Of a DNA stretch of 64,000 nucleotides, positions 10,958-22,671 are shown one piece after another. A model generated the notes under the pieces. The model ran no database searches. It was not told the origin of the DNA and saw nothing but the letters and a program-made list of their open reading frames with translations. Made by a program: the position numbers and the translations under genes. Where the stretch lies: positions 821,807,896-821,871,895 of the forward strand of contig NC_081414.1 of assembly GCF_030272615.1 (NCBI RefSeq). The letters run 5' to 3'. Origin of the DNA: Cryptomeria japonica (lineage: Eukaryota > Streptophyta > Pinopsida > Cupressales > Cupressaceae). Each line of letters opens with the position of its first letter. The stretch's first letter is position 1.

Positions 10958-11809
10958 CAAGCCAGACAAATTTTATTATAAAGTTTAAAATGGGTAGTCA
11001 AAAAATATGTTGAACACCCATAACAGCTTTCCCGCGGACACGTTATGGGCTCACATGGCATGAACTCATGCTATCTTTTTTTCCCTTAAAACTTATGGAA
11101 ATGAAGATTTTTTGTGGCATTTTCATTGTTTTCTCTGCCTTCGATTTGTTAATATACTCACTATAAATAATATTATCAGGCATACAATATATTACTTCTA
11201 ATAAATTTCATATGATAAATACAACAACATCATTCAATCATTACTCATTTGAAAAATGAATCTGTATCTTAATACTATATCAACAATATCCAATTTTTAA
11301 TCACATCATAGTTACATCTTCCACTCATGCATCTTGTGCTTCTAGTTTCTCTCCTTGTTATATAATGTTTCAAGTTTTGTACCTATGTGTGTGTCTATAT
11401 ATATATATAGACACACACACACACAACACCATTTTATTTTGTTTAAACATGTTGAATGATGTAATTGGTCACTATCTAATAGAATATCAATAATATCCAA
11501 TTTTCAATCACATCAAAGTTACATACTGAACTCCTGCATGACGATTTCGAGTTCTCTAGATATATGGTTATTGTCTATATTATCATGCATACAAAAATAG
11601 AGACACAATACCATTTTATTTTGTTCAAAGATGTTTAATGATGGTTTTGTACTCATTGGTACCTACAAAAATTGATTTTTTTTTCATCATTTATCTTAAT
11701 GGCATTGAGGATTTCATTTCAATGATCTGTCTTTGTATATATATTTATATAGGCACACACAATTGTATTTTATCATTGGTACCTTATCATTGTAGGTTCA
11801 CTGAACATA
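10272..11809 (+). repeat. Left arm of pogo-like element (part 2)
   Basis: Bases 10272-10330 match the complement of 17000-17060, and 10390-10640 match the complement of 17270-17530 (shared words CATATTGGATGTCCAATGAT, TTATGCTTTGT, TATTGATGATTT). The two blocks are in swapped order in the right arm, so the arms are rearranged rather than simple mirror images. The arm also holds a (CA)n run (10923-10951), a palindrome GTGTCTATATATATATATAGACAC (near 11391) and a ~200-bp direct duplication (about 11280-11480 and 11490-11690, sharing CAATATCCAATTTT and CACCATTTTATTTTGTT). No gene is seen. Confidence 0.6.
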
Positions 11810-14800
11810 ATGGCACGAGGTAGAAAGGGAAATAGGTGTGTTAGACGTCGAATAGTTAGAGTCACTCATGGGGTGCACTTCCTTGATGAAGATAGTTTTG
11901 TCCAAAATGAAGACCCAATGACTCCTACTGGAGATGACCATTCAACTAATAATGTAACTGTGATGCTAAAAATGTGGTTAGTATAAGAGGCATACACATA
12001 TAATGAGACAATAGAAGCATAATTGAAAAGCTTAATTGAAAATTTAAACCAAAGATGCAAACCATAAGCCTTCCTTGAAATGTCCCATTTTCCTCTATTC
12101 TTGAGGACCTTGAAGGTGTTGGATTGATGGGCTCTTAGCAGAGCAATGACCTCCAAAGTGACAACTCAAGAGTTGAGTAGCTAATTGATCATGATTGACT
12201 ATGGAGATGACATGAAATGCATGATTTAAGAACCTAGATGAACATGCTATGGTAAATCCAAAGCTAATTACTAGAAAGTTGAAATGCAAATTGCCTATAG
12301 TAATGATGCCTAAATCAATATGAGATGGGATCGATATGCCTATAATAACAATGCATAAATTGATATGAGATCGGATTGATATTGCTCCAAAATGAGGGGT
12401 ATTTATAGGAATTCCAAGGCCAAAGCTGAGGTGGCAGGAATCGACGGTCCAGATTTGATCTGAAGATATCAAGGCCCAAGATTGAGGAAGTTGGAGAAGA
12501 CATTGGAGGAAGGGACACTTGTCATCTTTGTGGTGACAAGTTTCAAGGAGCGTTTCTCATGAGATGGCAAGTGTCCAAGGGAGGAGACATGTGGCAAAAG
12601 TGCCATGTGTCTCAAGGAGAGAATATCCACACCATGAGAGGTTAGGATAAGGGGGTTAGAATGTGCAAGATAGGATAAGTTTAGTTAGACCCAAGATTGA
12701 TTGAATGGGTTAAGTTAGGGGATGGTTAGGAGCCATGTGCTCATTTGAATTTAGAAATTCAAATAATTAGAAAATGGTAATTAATCTCAACAAACTTGAG
12801 TTTGTTAATCTTAATTAGGGATTAGAAGAATTGATTAGTATGGGGAGACATTAATTAATTTAGAATTAATCAATCAAAGGGGGATGTGAGATGAACTATA
12901 TAAATAAATCATTTAGATTTATTTACTAGTAGATGAATAGAGAAATTAATTAAATTGCTTGTGAATTCAATTAATTGGGAAGGGGAATTAATCAAATAAC
13001 TGCGTATTTAATTAACTATCTTCAGACCATTTTTAGGGGTATATAGTAACTAATGTGGAAATGACTACTATACATGACCATTCTACTGCAGATTGTAATC
13101 CTATTCCATAAACACCACAAGTACAGGTGGCCTCAAAGGTACCCAAACTAAAATGGAGCATATATGACATGAAAGAAGCAATATCATGCATAGAAGACAA
13201 GCACGTTTCTCTTAGAGGCACATCGATCAAGTATGGTATCCCCATTGCCTCTTTGAGGACATGTTTGGTGGGAACCACAACCATGACTGTGAGGGGTCCA
13301 CACACCATTTTATCTATAGAGGAGGAGGATGAAGTTGTCCAATGGTGCAAATATATGGCTGAAATTGGTCACGGTTTCCAAATCAGTCAACTTCAATCAA
13401 TCGTTGCCCAAATTACCGAGAATAGGCCTAATCCATTCAAAAATGGGATGCTAGGGAGGTCATGGTGTGTAGGATTTACACAAAGGCACCCTAATCTGAT
13501 GATGAGAATAGTAGGAGTGGACTCAGATAGGGCTATTATGCTTCGACCTTCTATTGTTTCCTCTTTTTATCAAAAATTGGAGGTAATGTACAACCTCAAT
13601 CACTATGGTAGTAGTCACATTTGGAATTGTGATGAGACTGGTTTGCAAGCTAAGAGGAATTGTAGAATGAGAGTGATAGCCAAATTGGGCTAGAGGTGTG
13701 TACCACACCTAATTTCCAAGAGTAGAGAGTGGATTACTATTTTGGTATGTGTTAGTGCATGCAGTTTTAGCATTCCTAGATTTTATTTGTTCAAATATAA
13801 AAGGCATATCCAAAACTACATTGTAAACTGCGAGCTAGGAGCATGCATGGCAGTCCAAGAACATGCATGGATAACAAAGGAGTTAATCTTAAATTGGTTG
13901 GAACATTTTGCACGTTCACTCCCTGATGGATTTTCACCCTCATGTAGGGCTCTACTGATCTTCAACGGCCATGACAACCATGTAGCCTTCAAGACAATTG
14001 AAGAAGCAAGGAGGATAGGTATAGATTTGGTAACCCTTCTAGTTCGTACAAGCCAAAAACTATAACTACTTTATTTCTTTGTATTCCCACCTTTAAAGAA
14101 TTATTTCAAACAATAGAGGAGTATATGGATTTCAAAGTACTCACAAATTAAAATTGGAAGGGAAGAGTTGGCAACTCTTGCGAGAAAGGCCTTTGCCCAA
14201 GCATTGACACCGACTGATATAACTAGTAGCTTCCATAGGATAGGGATTTGGCCACTTAATCGATACGCATTACATAATGATATGAGACTAAGTGAGGCAT
14301 TTGAGGTTGCAGTTGATATACAACCAGTTGTTGGAATAGAACATGATGCCACTTCAAGGGATGAAGAAACATAGTATATGGCAATAGAAGCTTGCTTGCG
14401 GTTGGCTGGTTATAATGAGGAAGACATTCAAGATTTTATAGAACACCGTAGAGGAACACAAGCAATGGTTGAGGGTACAAGTTTGACACCACAAACTACC
14501 GAAGCAGGTCTACCCCTACAAACTGGCCAGCCAAATGAGAGTTTGGAAAGTACATTAGCATGCATGTCTTTTCCAACACAAGCTGACATACCAGACTAGA
14601 TCCAAGAAGAAGCCAACTATGATGATGTAACCCTTTCCATGCTAAGTCTGCCAGAAATTGATCTAGTAGATGTGACATTATTTTACCAATGTAGTCAACT
14701 GGGAGCAACAAGATGGTGTTGATTGTGAACACAAAGTTCACATAAGTGAAGAAGAACTTGATTTTGTGCCATGTACACAAGAGGATGGGAAACAAGTGCC

Positions 14801-15443
14801 AAGGAAAATCACCAGATTCTTAAGACTTCTAGTGTAGAGAATGAATCAATCTTCATGTGGAGGTAGGAAAGGGGTGCTACATCTTAGTAGCCAGTCATGG
14901 ATCTTGGCATTTGATGAGTACATTCAAAGGGAAAAAGATAAAGAGGCTGAAAGGAAAAGAGACAAGGAATTGGCAGAATGAAAGAAAGAACATATGAGAT
15001 AGAGGAAGGAACAATGAGAAGTAGAAGTGATAGAAAAGGAGGCTATGAGGGTGGAAAAATAGGCCAAAAAATTGTAGGATTCCCAAGACAAGTTCATTCG
15101 AAGACAAGACAAGGCAAAGAAAGATGCAGAAGAAAAGCTTGAGAAGGTGAGGATGAAAGATGAAAAGGAAGCCAAGCATGCAAAGAGGACGAAAGATGTG
15201 GCCATAGTCGCAGAACCTCTACCCATCTGACACCCAATTATCATAGAAATGATGAACCTCCTCTTGTCCCTAGCCTTTGTAGCTATTAATACTATGCACG
15301 TTGGGGCTGCACCTAGATCCTCAGACACCATGCAACTTACTTTAGGTGTAAACCAGGAATTCCTTGCTCAAATAGCAAGTTGCTTACAAACCCCTCCCAG
15401 CCAAGAAAATATTGCTACTGGGCCAGACCCTAGTAGGCCATAG
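11810..15443 (+). pseudogene. Pogo-like (CENP-B/DDE_1) transposase pseudogene
   Basis: With the solo LTR (11959-13045) and its duplication removed, one frame runs from ATG at 11810 for most of the length. The N-terminus is basic (MARGRKGNRCVRRR). A helix-turn-helix region follows (KLKWSIYDMKEAISCIED). The DDE_1 domain includes REWITILVCVSACSFSIP, GACMAVQEHAWITKELILNW and GIWPLNRYALHND. The first catalytic Asp is in IWNCDETG, but the second motif reads LIFNGHDNH where family members have DGH, so a catalytic Asp is Asn. In-frame stops lie at 13109, 13691, 14063, 14114, 14372 and 14597. A Lys/Glu-rich coiled-coil-like tail (about 14900-15230) also has stops and lies partly in another frame. The gene is dead. 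Confidence 0.85.
11959..13045 (+). mobile_element. Solo LTR, copy 2, inside the transposase frame
   Basis: The element starts TGTGATGCT and ends GGGGTATATA (the expected CA end has decayed). It is flanked by GTAAC at 11954-11958 and 13046-13050. At 1087 bp it is slightly longer than copy 1. The right two thirds align with copy 1 (CCTATAATAACAATGCATAA, CTCCAAAATGAGG, TATTTATAGGA, GGTGACAAGT). The left third is poorly conserved apart from the first bases. Removing it with one GTAAC rejoins the transposase frame exactly (N-N-V-T then N-V-E-M). Confidence 0.85.
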
Positions 15444-15764
15444 TTTGTTGGGGTTGGATTTGTGGCACCTCCTCCATTTAATACCCATATGGAGAATTGA
15501 TCGAGTTAGTGATCAATTATATTTTGTGAGCCCTCCAAAGAGAAGATTTTGAGTTTTGATATAATTGTGATATGATTATATAATGACATACTACCATATT
15601 TTGTAATGTTTTCAGAATTCCGTTGTTTTCAAATATCTCAGATGGGCATTCTAATGAATTGATGATGTTGTTGTAAATCTCATATGTTTGTTTTTTATAA
15701 TTTGATATTTCTCATATATTAGTTGAACTGATCTCATATATTTCTCACTATCAAAACAAGCCAC

Positions 15765-15871
15765 ATAAGTGTTCAAATTGCTCACTATAAAAAAGGCCAT
15801 ATCAATGGCATCTGATTATTTAGATGCCACTAGTATGTGCTCTTTTGATAGTGAGAAAGTTGAACACTTAT
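15765..15871. repeat. Foldback hairpin of about 107 bp
   Basis: The left arm (15765-15792, ATAAGTGTTCAAATTGCTCA...) pairs with the right arm (15843-15871, ...TGAGAAAGTTGAACACTTAT) with few mismatches. An inner perfect stem GGCATCT (15807-15813) with AGATGCC (15822-15828) lies in the loop. It could be a small foldback element, a piece of transposon end, or an RNA hairpin. I cannot choose between these. Confidence 0.55.
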
Positions 15872-16151
15872 AAGTATTCAAATTGCAGTGTCTAATATGT
15901 CTACTAGGTCATTGCATTGAAATGATAAAAGGAAGTGTCCTATTTGTAAAAAGGCACCAAACAAAGAACTATTTTCTAGTGGCTTAGAAGATATCTTGTT
16001 AGCTACCAAGTTTTCCTTGTTGGCAGTATCTAACAAAATATCTTTTAAGGCCCCATTAAACAATCCTTTGTCTGATTTTTTTCTCAAATAGGGCACTTCC
16101 TTTTGATTAATATGAACTAAGTGTATTTCTTGTATTAATATGAACTAAGTT

Positions 16152-16425
16152 AGGAATTTAAACAAATTGAAACATAAACAATTCAGAAATTGAAAGATAA
16201 ACAATTCACAAATTGAAACATAAACAAATCAGAAATTGCATTGTCTACTAGATCATTGTGAAAGTAAAGTCCCACAAAGAGAAGATTGAAACATATGAAC
16301 TAGGTGAGGAATTTAAACAAATTGAAACATAAACAATTTAGAAATTGAAACATAAACAATTCACAAATTGAAACGTAAACAAATCACAAATTGCATTATC
16401 TACTAGATAATTGCCAAAGTAAAGT
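16152..16425 (+). repeat. Tandem duplication (~155-bp unit) with inner short repeats
   Basis: Units start at 16152 and 16307 with AGGAATTTAAACAAATTGAA and end in ATTGCATTRTCTACTAGAT. Inside each unit a 17-20-bp phrase (AAATTGAAACATAAACAATT and variants) is itself repeated four times. Confidence 0.75.
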
Positions 16426-16989
16426 CATATTGACTTTACTTGAGAGGAAGGCTTGTTGTCTTCTACATAGTGACTCTTAGATCATTTCCTGCCATAACAA
16501 TCACAAAAAAATGCAAAACAAACTAAAGTGTGTTAAGAAACACATTTAATAAGAAATGCATAACTACCTGAGATATCTACACAGATTAATATAAAATGTA
16601 AGCATTAAAGGCATAATCTTCAAAGAATTGAAGTGTGTTAGTAAACACATTTACATTGATATGATGATCCTCCACAAGTATGGTTCTTCTCTCGATGCTC
16701 TAGCACGCCTGCAAAAAATAGTAATAATCGAGGGTAGTGTAACATTGTAACAACAAATCATCCATACATTGTTGAGTGCAGAACAACATTTTGACCATCT
16801 TTAACATTTGACAACATGCATAAAATCCTTACACATTTAAATACATACATATTCAAATGCATAACTGCATGCATATACATATCCACCTACATACATATGC
16901 ACATGTACATAGAATTAGACATATGCACATATACATACATATGCATATGCATATGTATAACATACATACATATTGCAAACAAATAGTTA

Positions 16990-17650
16990 CATAAGGAAAT
17001 TTTGTCTTATAATATAATTCGAATGTGCAATGCATTCAATTGTGGTAGCTAGCTATTTTCAAATTTGAATTTTTGTTGGAAACAGTCTCTCATGTCATAT
17101 TAAATATGCAGTTCTCCATTGCTTCGAATTGTTTAGTTTTCTTCTACACACACACATATGTATATATGTTTGTGTTTTGCACATAGACAATAACCATATA
17201 TGTATGTGTGTGTGTGTGTGTGGACAATAACCATATAGGCAAATTAAACTATAAGAAAGCATTGAAATAAAACTGTAAATTGAATACAAAAAAATCATCA
17301 ATATACAAAGCATAATGTAGCTACAAAGGAGCATAAACTATCATTGGACATCCAATATGGCTGTTAATATTATTATAGTGACTATATTGAAAAAAATGTT
17401 GGTATACTGAAAATAGTATAATTTAAGTTGAAAGATTTATAACATTTAACATTGAATGTAGAAGGAATTTAGTTATTCAATGTGTACCAATCTGAATGAG
17501 CACTCTTGAATAAGGAAATTATTGTTGATTACAACACGTTATGTGGCTATATGGTTATTATCCATATACATATACATTTATATAGACAATAACCATATAG
17601 ACACAGAACTCGAAACAACCATCATTATAGAACATATTATGCTATTGTAT
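16990..17650 (-). repeat. Right arm of pogo-like element
   Basis: Read on the minus strand, 17530-17270 matches 10390-10640, and 17155-16990 matches 1325-1430 joined to 10272-10330. That second match spans the solo-LTR insertion point and so confirms the empty site there. It also holds (TG)n/(CA)n runs near 17143-17222 and three copies of ACAATAACCATATA (17189, 17223, 17586), whose complement occurs near 11566. Confidence 0.6.
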
Positions 17651-17849
17651 GTGTTTCTTCATGTATACACTGGGCCCTTCAATTAAGAAAATAAATGTAC
17701 AAGAAACCCAACTATTAACTCTCCTTGCTTTTTCATTTGTTCTTCCTTTTCTTTCTACTTGCTCCTAAATTTGCCATCATTCTCTAGCCATAGCTACTGA
17801 GGAAAAAAAACCAAGTTAAAGATAAGCCTTGACAATAGTTCCTTGAAAG

Positions 17850-18012
17850 GTAGAACTAATAACGATCAAACTACAATAGTTGTTGGTTTCTCAAGTTAGA
17901 TATGTTTTTCTTCTTAGTAGTTTATTTTGGTATTCATAGTCTATTTTTTCATTGTTGTCAATGCCATCAACAAATTTATTGCCATTCATAAAACAATGTA
18001 AATTGATGTTTT
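17850..18012 (+). pseudogene. 3' fragment of the three-span membrane-protein gene (copy A)
   Basis: AATAACGATCAAACTACAAT and TTATTGCCATTCATAAAACA match the last exon of the copy C gene (53920-54063) in order. A TAG appears after 14 codons of the matching frame, and the 5' part of the gene is missing. The 3' UTR-like sequence continues downstream. Confidence 0.7.
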
Positions 18013-18084
18013 GATTTGTTTGCTTGTTTGTTGTAGCATCTATGTGATTATGTTATCATTTGGTTTTATTTGATATAATTACAC

Positions 18085-18570
18085 CGAGAGGGCTAATCTG
18101 CAATGGTATCAATAGAAGGTCATCAGATCTATCAGTGTAAGTAAAAAGAAATGATTGGTATTCTTGATAGTTACAGAGTATTCGAAGGGTCAAGGTATTT
18201 GAAGCCTCAATGGAAACAATAGGAGGTCACTAGATCTGTTGGTGTAAGAAAAGAAAATGATTGGTATGCCTGGTAGTTACAAAATATTAGAAGAGTCAGG
18301 GTATTTGAAGGCATAAACTACAATGGCAACAATAGGAGGTCACCAGATCTTTGGGTGCAAGAAAATAAAATGATTGATATGCTTCGTAGTTATAGAGTGG
18401 TAGTTAGGGTATTTGAAGTAATATTTTTATTACGCCCAGAGGTGTAACCTACAATGGCAATAATAGGAGGTCACCAAATCTGTTGGTGTTAGAAAATAAA
18501 ATGATTGGTATGTTTGGAAGTTACAGAATATTCAAAGAGTTAGGGTATTTGAAGTAATTTTTGAGCACAG
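18085..18570 (+). repeat. Minisatellite of ~120-135 bp (copy A)
   Basis: About four degenerate units each contain CTACAATGGCAACAATAGGA, GGTCACCAGATCTGT, AAAATGATTGGTATGCTTGG and AGGGTATTTGAAG. The same array follows the gene in copy C (54185-54660). Confidence 0.75.
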
Positions 18571-20960
18571 CCATCAGAAGGACTCAAAAGTTTCCTTTGC
18601 TCCTTTAAATCCTTTTTCTCAATTCTCATTCATTGGGGTTGAGCATCTCAATATTCTCTTGCAAAAAGAATGTAAAAATGTAAGATTTAATGCATTTTAA
18701 TGATATTTTAATCATGAATGGTGATGGGGAAAGGGTTTCAAGCTTCTTTTTCTATTACTGCTGCATGTGAGGGATGCACTTTTCATGTGTAATTTGATTC
18801 TTTTCCTCTATTCTACCCTTTTTTTCACTGTTTTATTTGCATTTCACATGTGTTACCAACAACTTACTACTTGAGGATTTTTTTATCTTCTTTTTTTTCT
18901 ATTTTCTTCTTTTAAGGATATCTGTTCAACTCTTCTTATTTATTACATTAGCTCCAGATGAGGTGCTTCAAAGGTGTTTGGTGGTTAAATAACAAATAGT
19001 TCAAAAACTAGGAGAGGTGAACTATAAGCATTTGTATTATTATTACTCTTAGCTACTTTGTAACATGCAAAGACATTATAAGCTAGAATTATACAATTGA
19101 TCACCATAGTATTTATGTTCTTTATGTGGATTTATAATTTATGCACAGTTTGACTGCATCATCATTGAAGATAATATATAATATTTAATATATAAAAATA
19201 TTTATTATAATTTTTTTTCTAATTTATCATATAGATTTGATTTTTCTATTTATTGTTAGTTGAGCTACAAAAACATTTCAAAAAATAACATATACTTTTT
19301 AATTTACAAAAATAAAAAAGAATCTTTATTTTAATAATTTTGATACATGCATGCGCCATATTGGGGTATTAAGATTCACTAAAGTAGTTTTAGTTAGACA
19401 AAATAATTGAAAATGCTTTGTATGCGATATGCAAAAACCCAAGTTTTGAGAACATTTGTATATCATGGGATTCATAGTAATGCACGGTTTCAATGATTTT
19501 AAATAGCACAAAACAAATCTGAAGTTCCAATGTAACATAGTCAATTTTAACTTGAAGAATGAATTGGAAAATCCCTTCTACAACTTCTTCTAAATTTAAA
19601 ATTAAATAAATCGATATTTTGTTAAGTGTGCATGATGAATACAACATTTACATCTCACACTTTAAAAAACAAAATATTTAGCTATGAAACATTTAGCTTA
19701 TATATTAAATTTCAGATATATAATAAATTTGTTTTACTCTCTAGATTTTTTCATTCATTCTTTTATATTTTTGGACAACTCAATTCTTTTATATTTGTGA
19801 ACTTCAAATACAAAGAAATACTTGTGCACTTCAAATATAAAGAATCAACATTTTTTTAAAAAAATATTTTCTATATAAATTTAATATATTTTCTTTTTTC
19901 TCATAAAACATAATGTTGTTAAAAAAACCACTTAAATTACTGAAATATTCTTTTCAATGTCATTGGTTAAGAAAAGGAGATGTTACTTATTTTTTTCATA
20001 TAAGATTCTAATATTAAATAAAATATATTAAATTCTTAGTTAATGATTTGAGATAAGTAGAAAATATTTTATTGGATTCTTATTTTGTTTTGGAGTTTCT
20101 AAATACAAAGATCTTTGTTCAAAACAAATTGAAAATAAATGATTACAAAAAAATTTAAATCTTAAACATATAAATATAATGTTTATCAATTCAAAAAATC
20201 AAAATTACATGCCTACATAGGTATAATTAATAAAAATAATATATAATTTTAAATTTTAAATTTGGAAAGATCAAAAGTTTTTTTTTTGTTTCTATATTTC
20301 AATCATAAGAATATAAAGTTTCTAAATTTAAAAATCAAAATTACATGCTACACAAGTGTAAAGAATACAAATAGTATATAATTTTTAATTTTCAATTTAG
20401 AAAACTAAAAAAAATTATGTTTCTAAAGTTTAATCATAACAATATAATGTTTCTAAATTAAAAAAATCAAAGTTACATGCATGTACAAATATTTCAAAAA
20501 TAATATATAATTTTTAATATATAAAGAATATTAATTATTAAAATAAGTTTCTAATTTGTGATATAGATGTGATTTTTCTATTTATATCTCATTTATCTCT
20601 TAATTGAGTTTGAATATTTTATTATATATTAATACAAATTTGAAGTTATTTGTATGAAAATTCAAAAAATTGGTTACATTAAAACAATTTTCTATAAACG
20701 TTAAACCCAATCTTATCATTAAAAGAAAAAGTTAATAAGATTTAAAATTTATATTAAAAATATTATTGTAATTAAAAGAAAGTTTAAGCTATTTTAAAAT
20801 TTATTTATTTTATTAGAACAAACTTTAAAGGTATTTATTTCATTAAATATATTAAAAAAGAGAGAAAAATTCATCAAAACGTATCTAATAATGAAGATTA
20901 TATTGCAACATTTTATAAGAAAATGATAATAAGTGTCCTAAATTCCTTATCTTATAATAG
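18571..20960. other. AT-rich non-coding tract of copy A
   Basis: No gene. The first part matches 54660-56105 of copy C (single here, duplicated in C). The second part (about 19900-20960) is strongly AT-rich and matches 31190-32160 and 56110-57150. Short open frames here are accidental. Confidence 0.6.
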
Positions 20961-22269
20961 AAATTAAAATTTTATTCTAACCTTAGCCCCAAACTGCATG
21001 TTATCATAATTAAAAATTATCCTAAACTTAACTCTAACACTAGAATTAAACCCTACCTACAACTTGAACACTAATCTAACCATAATTGAACCTTAACACT
21101 ATTTTAATCCTAAAAATAACTCTAACCCTAATTAAACCATAATTGAATTGTAATACTAACCCTATTCATGATGGAACGCTAGCCATAAGCCTCCCAACAA
21201 ATTTAATGGAGCCTCAACCTTTACCTTAAGCATTATCCTTCAATATAAACCCTAAGTGTACCCTAACATTAACGCTTAACCTTATCTTACCAAATTAAAT
21301 CCTAACCCCAAACTTAACTATAACCCTAGAGAATTAAACACCACCTACAACTTCAACTCTATTCTAACCATGTTTGAACAATATCCCCAAACTAAACCTT
21401 AACACTAATTGAAACCTAATAATAACCTAACCTTAAACTTTACTATAACTTTATTATTAATCTCTAATTACAACTTTAACCCTAAACTAACTATAATTGA
21501 ATCTTATTCCTCAACTTAACCCCAACCCTAATTAAACTCTAATTGTAATTGAACTCTATTCCTAAGATACCCCTAACCCTAATCTACTCCATACCTTGAT
21601 CCTAATTGAACTTTTATCCTAACCCTAGCTATAATTGAATTGTTACCATAATCAAATTTGAATCATAATTGAACCCTAAATCTAATTAACTATACCCTCA
21701 ACCCTTACCCCTAATCCCTCTAATTGAATGCCAACCATAACCTAACCATAAACTTAAGTTTAACCATATAATTAAACCATAATCCTAATCCTAAGCCCTA
21801 AACCTAACACTAAACCTAACCCTAACCATGGTGTAAACCCTAACCATAATCCTAAACCATAATTCTAACTATAATCCTGAAATATAACCCTAACCCTACC
21901 ATACAAGACAACTCTAATCCTAATACTATCCCTAACTATTATATATCTCTAACCATAATCATAACTGTAATCTTAACCCTACCCCAAAACCTAACCCTAA
22001 CCCTAGCATTGTCCCTAAGTATGATACACCCCTAACCATAAACATAATCCAAATTATAACCTTAAACCTAACCATAATCCTAAGTCGTAACCCTAATAAT
22101 AACCTAAATCATGATGTAGGTCCTAACCATAACCCTAATGTTAAACCTAACCCTTACCATAGTGTGAACCCTAATGTGAATCCTAATAATAACCCTAGAC
22201 ATGATATAAACCCTAACCCTAACTCTACCCATAAATTAAGTTATATCTCTAACAATAACACTAATCATA
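20961..22269 (+). repeat. Degenerate telomere-like array, copy A, part 1
   Basis: Dense CCCTAA, CCATAA and CCTAAT words are spaced at 6 or a multiple with one or two changes. The C-rich telomere strand is on +. ATTGAACC and AATTAAACC variants dominate the left end; cleaner CCCTAACCATAATCCTAA dominates further right. Collinear with 32165-33550 and 57160-58560. Confidence 0.85.
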
Positions 22270-22317
22270 ATCAGTGGTCGCACTCCCCTTGAGTTTTTAG
22301 TCCAATTACTTAGCTGA

Positions 22318-22671
22318 AGCCATAGGAGCTTTTCAGGTCATTGACCTTACTATAAAATTGAACATTAAAAATCTATGGATAGAGGGGGACTCTAAAAACA
22401 TTAGTGAATGCCTTTTAGGTAATCCCCCCCCCTTATGGACAATCAAAAATTGGATTGATGAAGCTAGATCCCTCATTAACAACTTTGATAATGTTAAAAA
22501 ATCACATGTTTTTAGGGAAGCAAATGTGATCGCTAGCTATTTTGTCAACGAAGGAGTCAAGCTATTTGCCCAGTGGATGTGGCAATCCTACAAGGATTTA
22601 GAAGTGGGAGCGAAAACCTTAATTGGATATGATGTTACACATGGAAAAGTTGTCATATCAAAAAATGATTG
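22318..22671 (+). pseudogene. RNase H domain (C-terminal part) of a LINE-type ORF2
   Basis: The frame reads NYLAEAIGAFQVID then LWIEGDSKNI and HVFREANVIASYFVNEGVKL. This is the plant LINE RNase H pattern with the AE and GDS catalytic residues and the REAN...A motif kept. The reverse transcriptase that should precede it is absent because the insert is 5'-truncated. It ends at a TGA after VVISKND. The sister copy in B starts near 33575 and has an extra in-frame stop. Confidence 0.75.

Larger units (their letters stand above)
15444..16990. other. Non-coding interior of pogo-like element with hairpin and tandem repeats
   Basis: No coding signal. Bases 15765-15871 form a long imperfect hairpin (separate entry) and 16152-16425 is a tandem repeat (separate entry). 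Bases 16850-16980 are rich in ATATGCACATACAT-type simple repeat. The right arm starts at about 16990. Confidence 0.5.

Noticed and set aside
16152-16425. CRISPR-like array from regularly spaced short repeats
   Set aside because: The 'spacers' are themselves repeated, there are no cas genes, and the context is plant nuclear transposon DNA.
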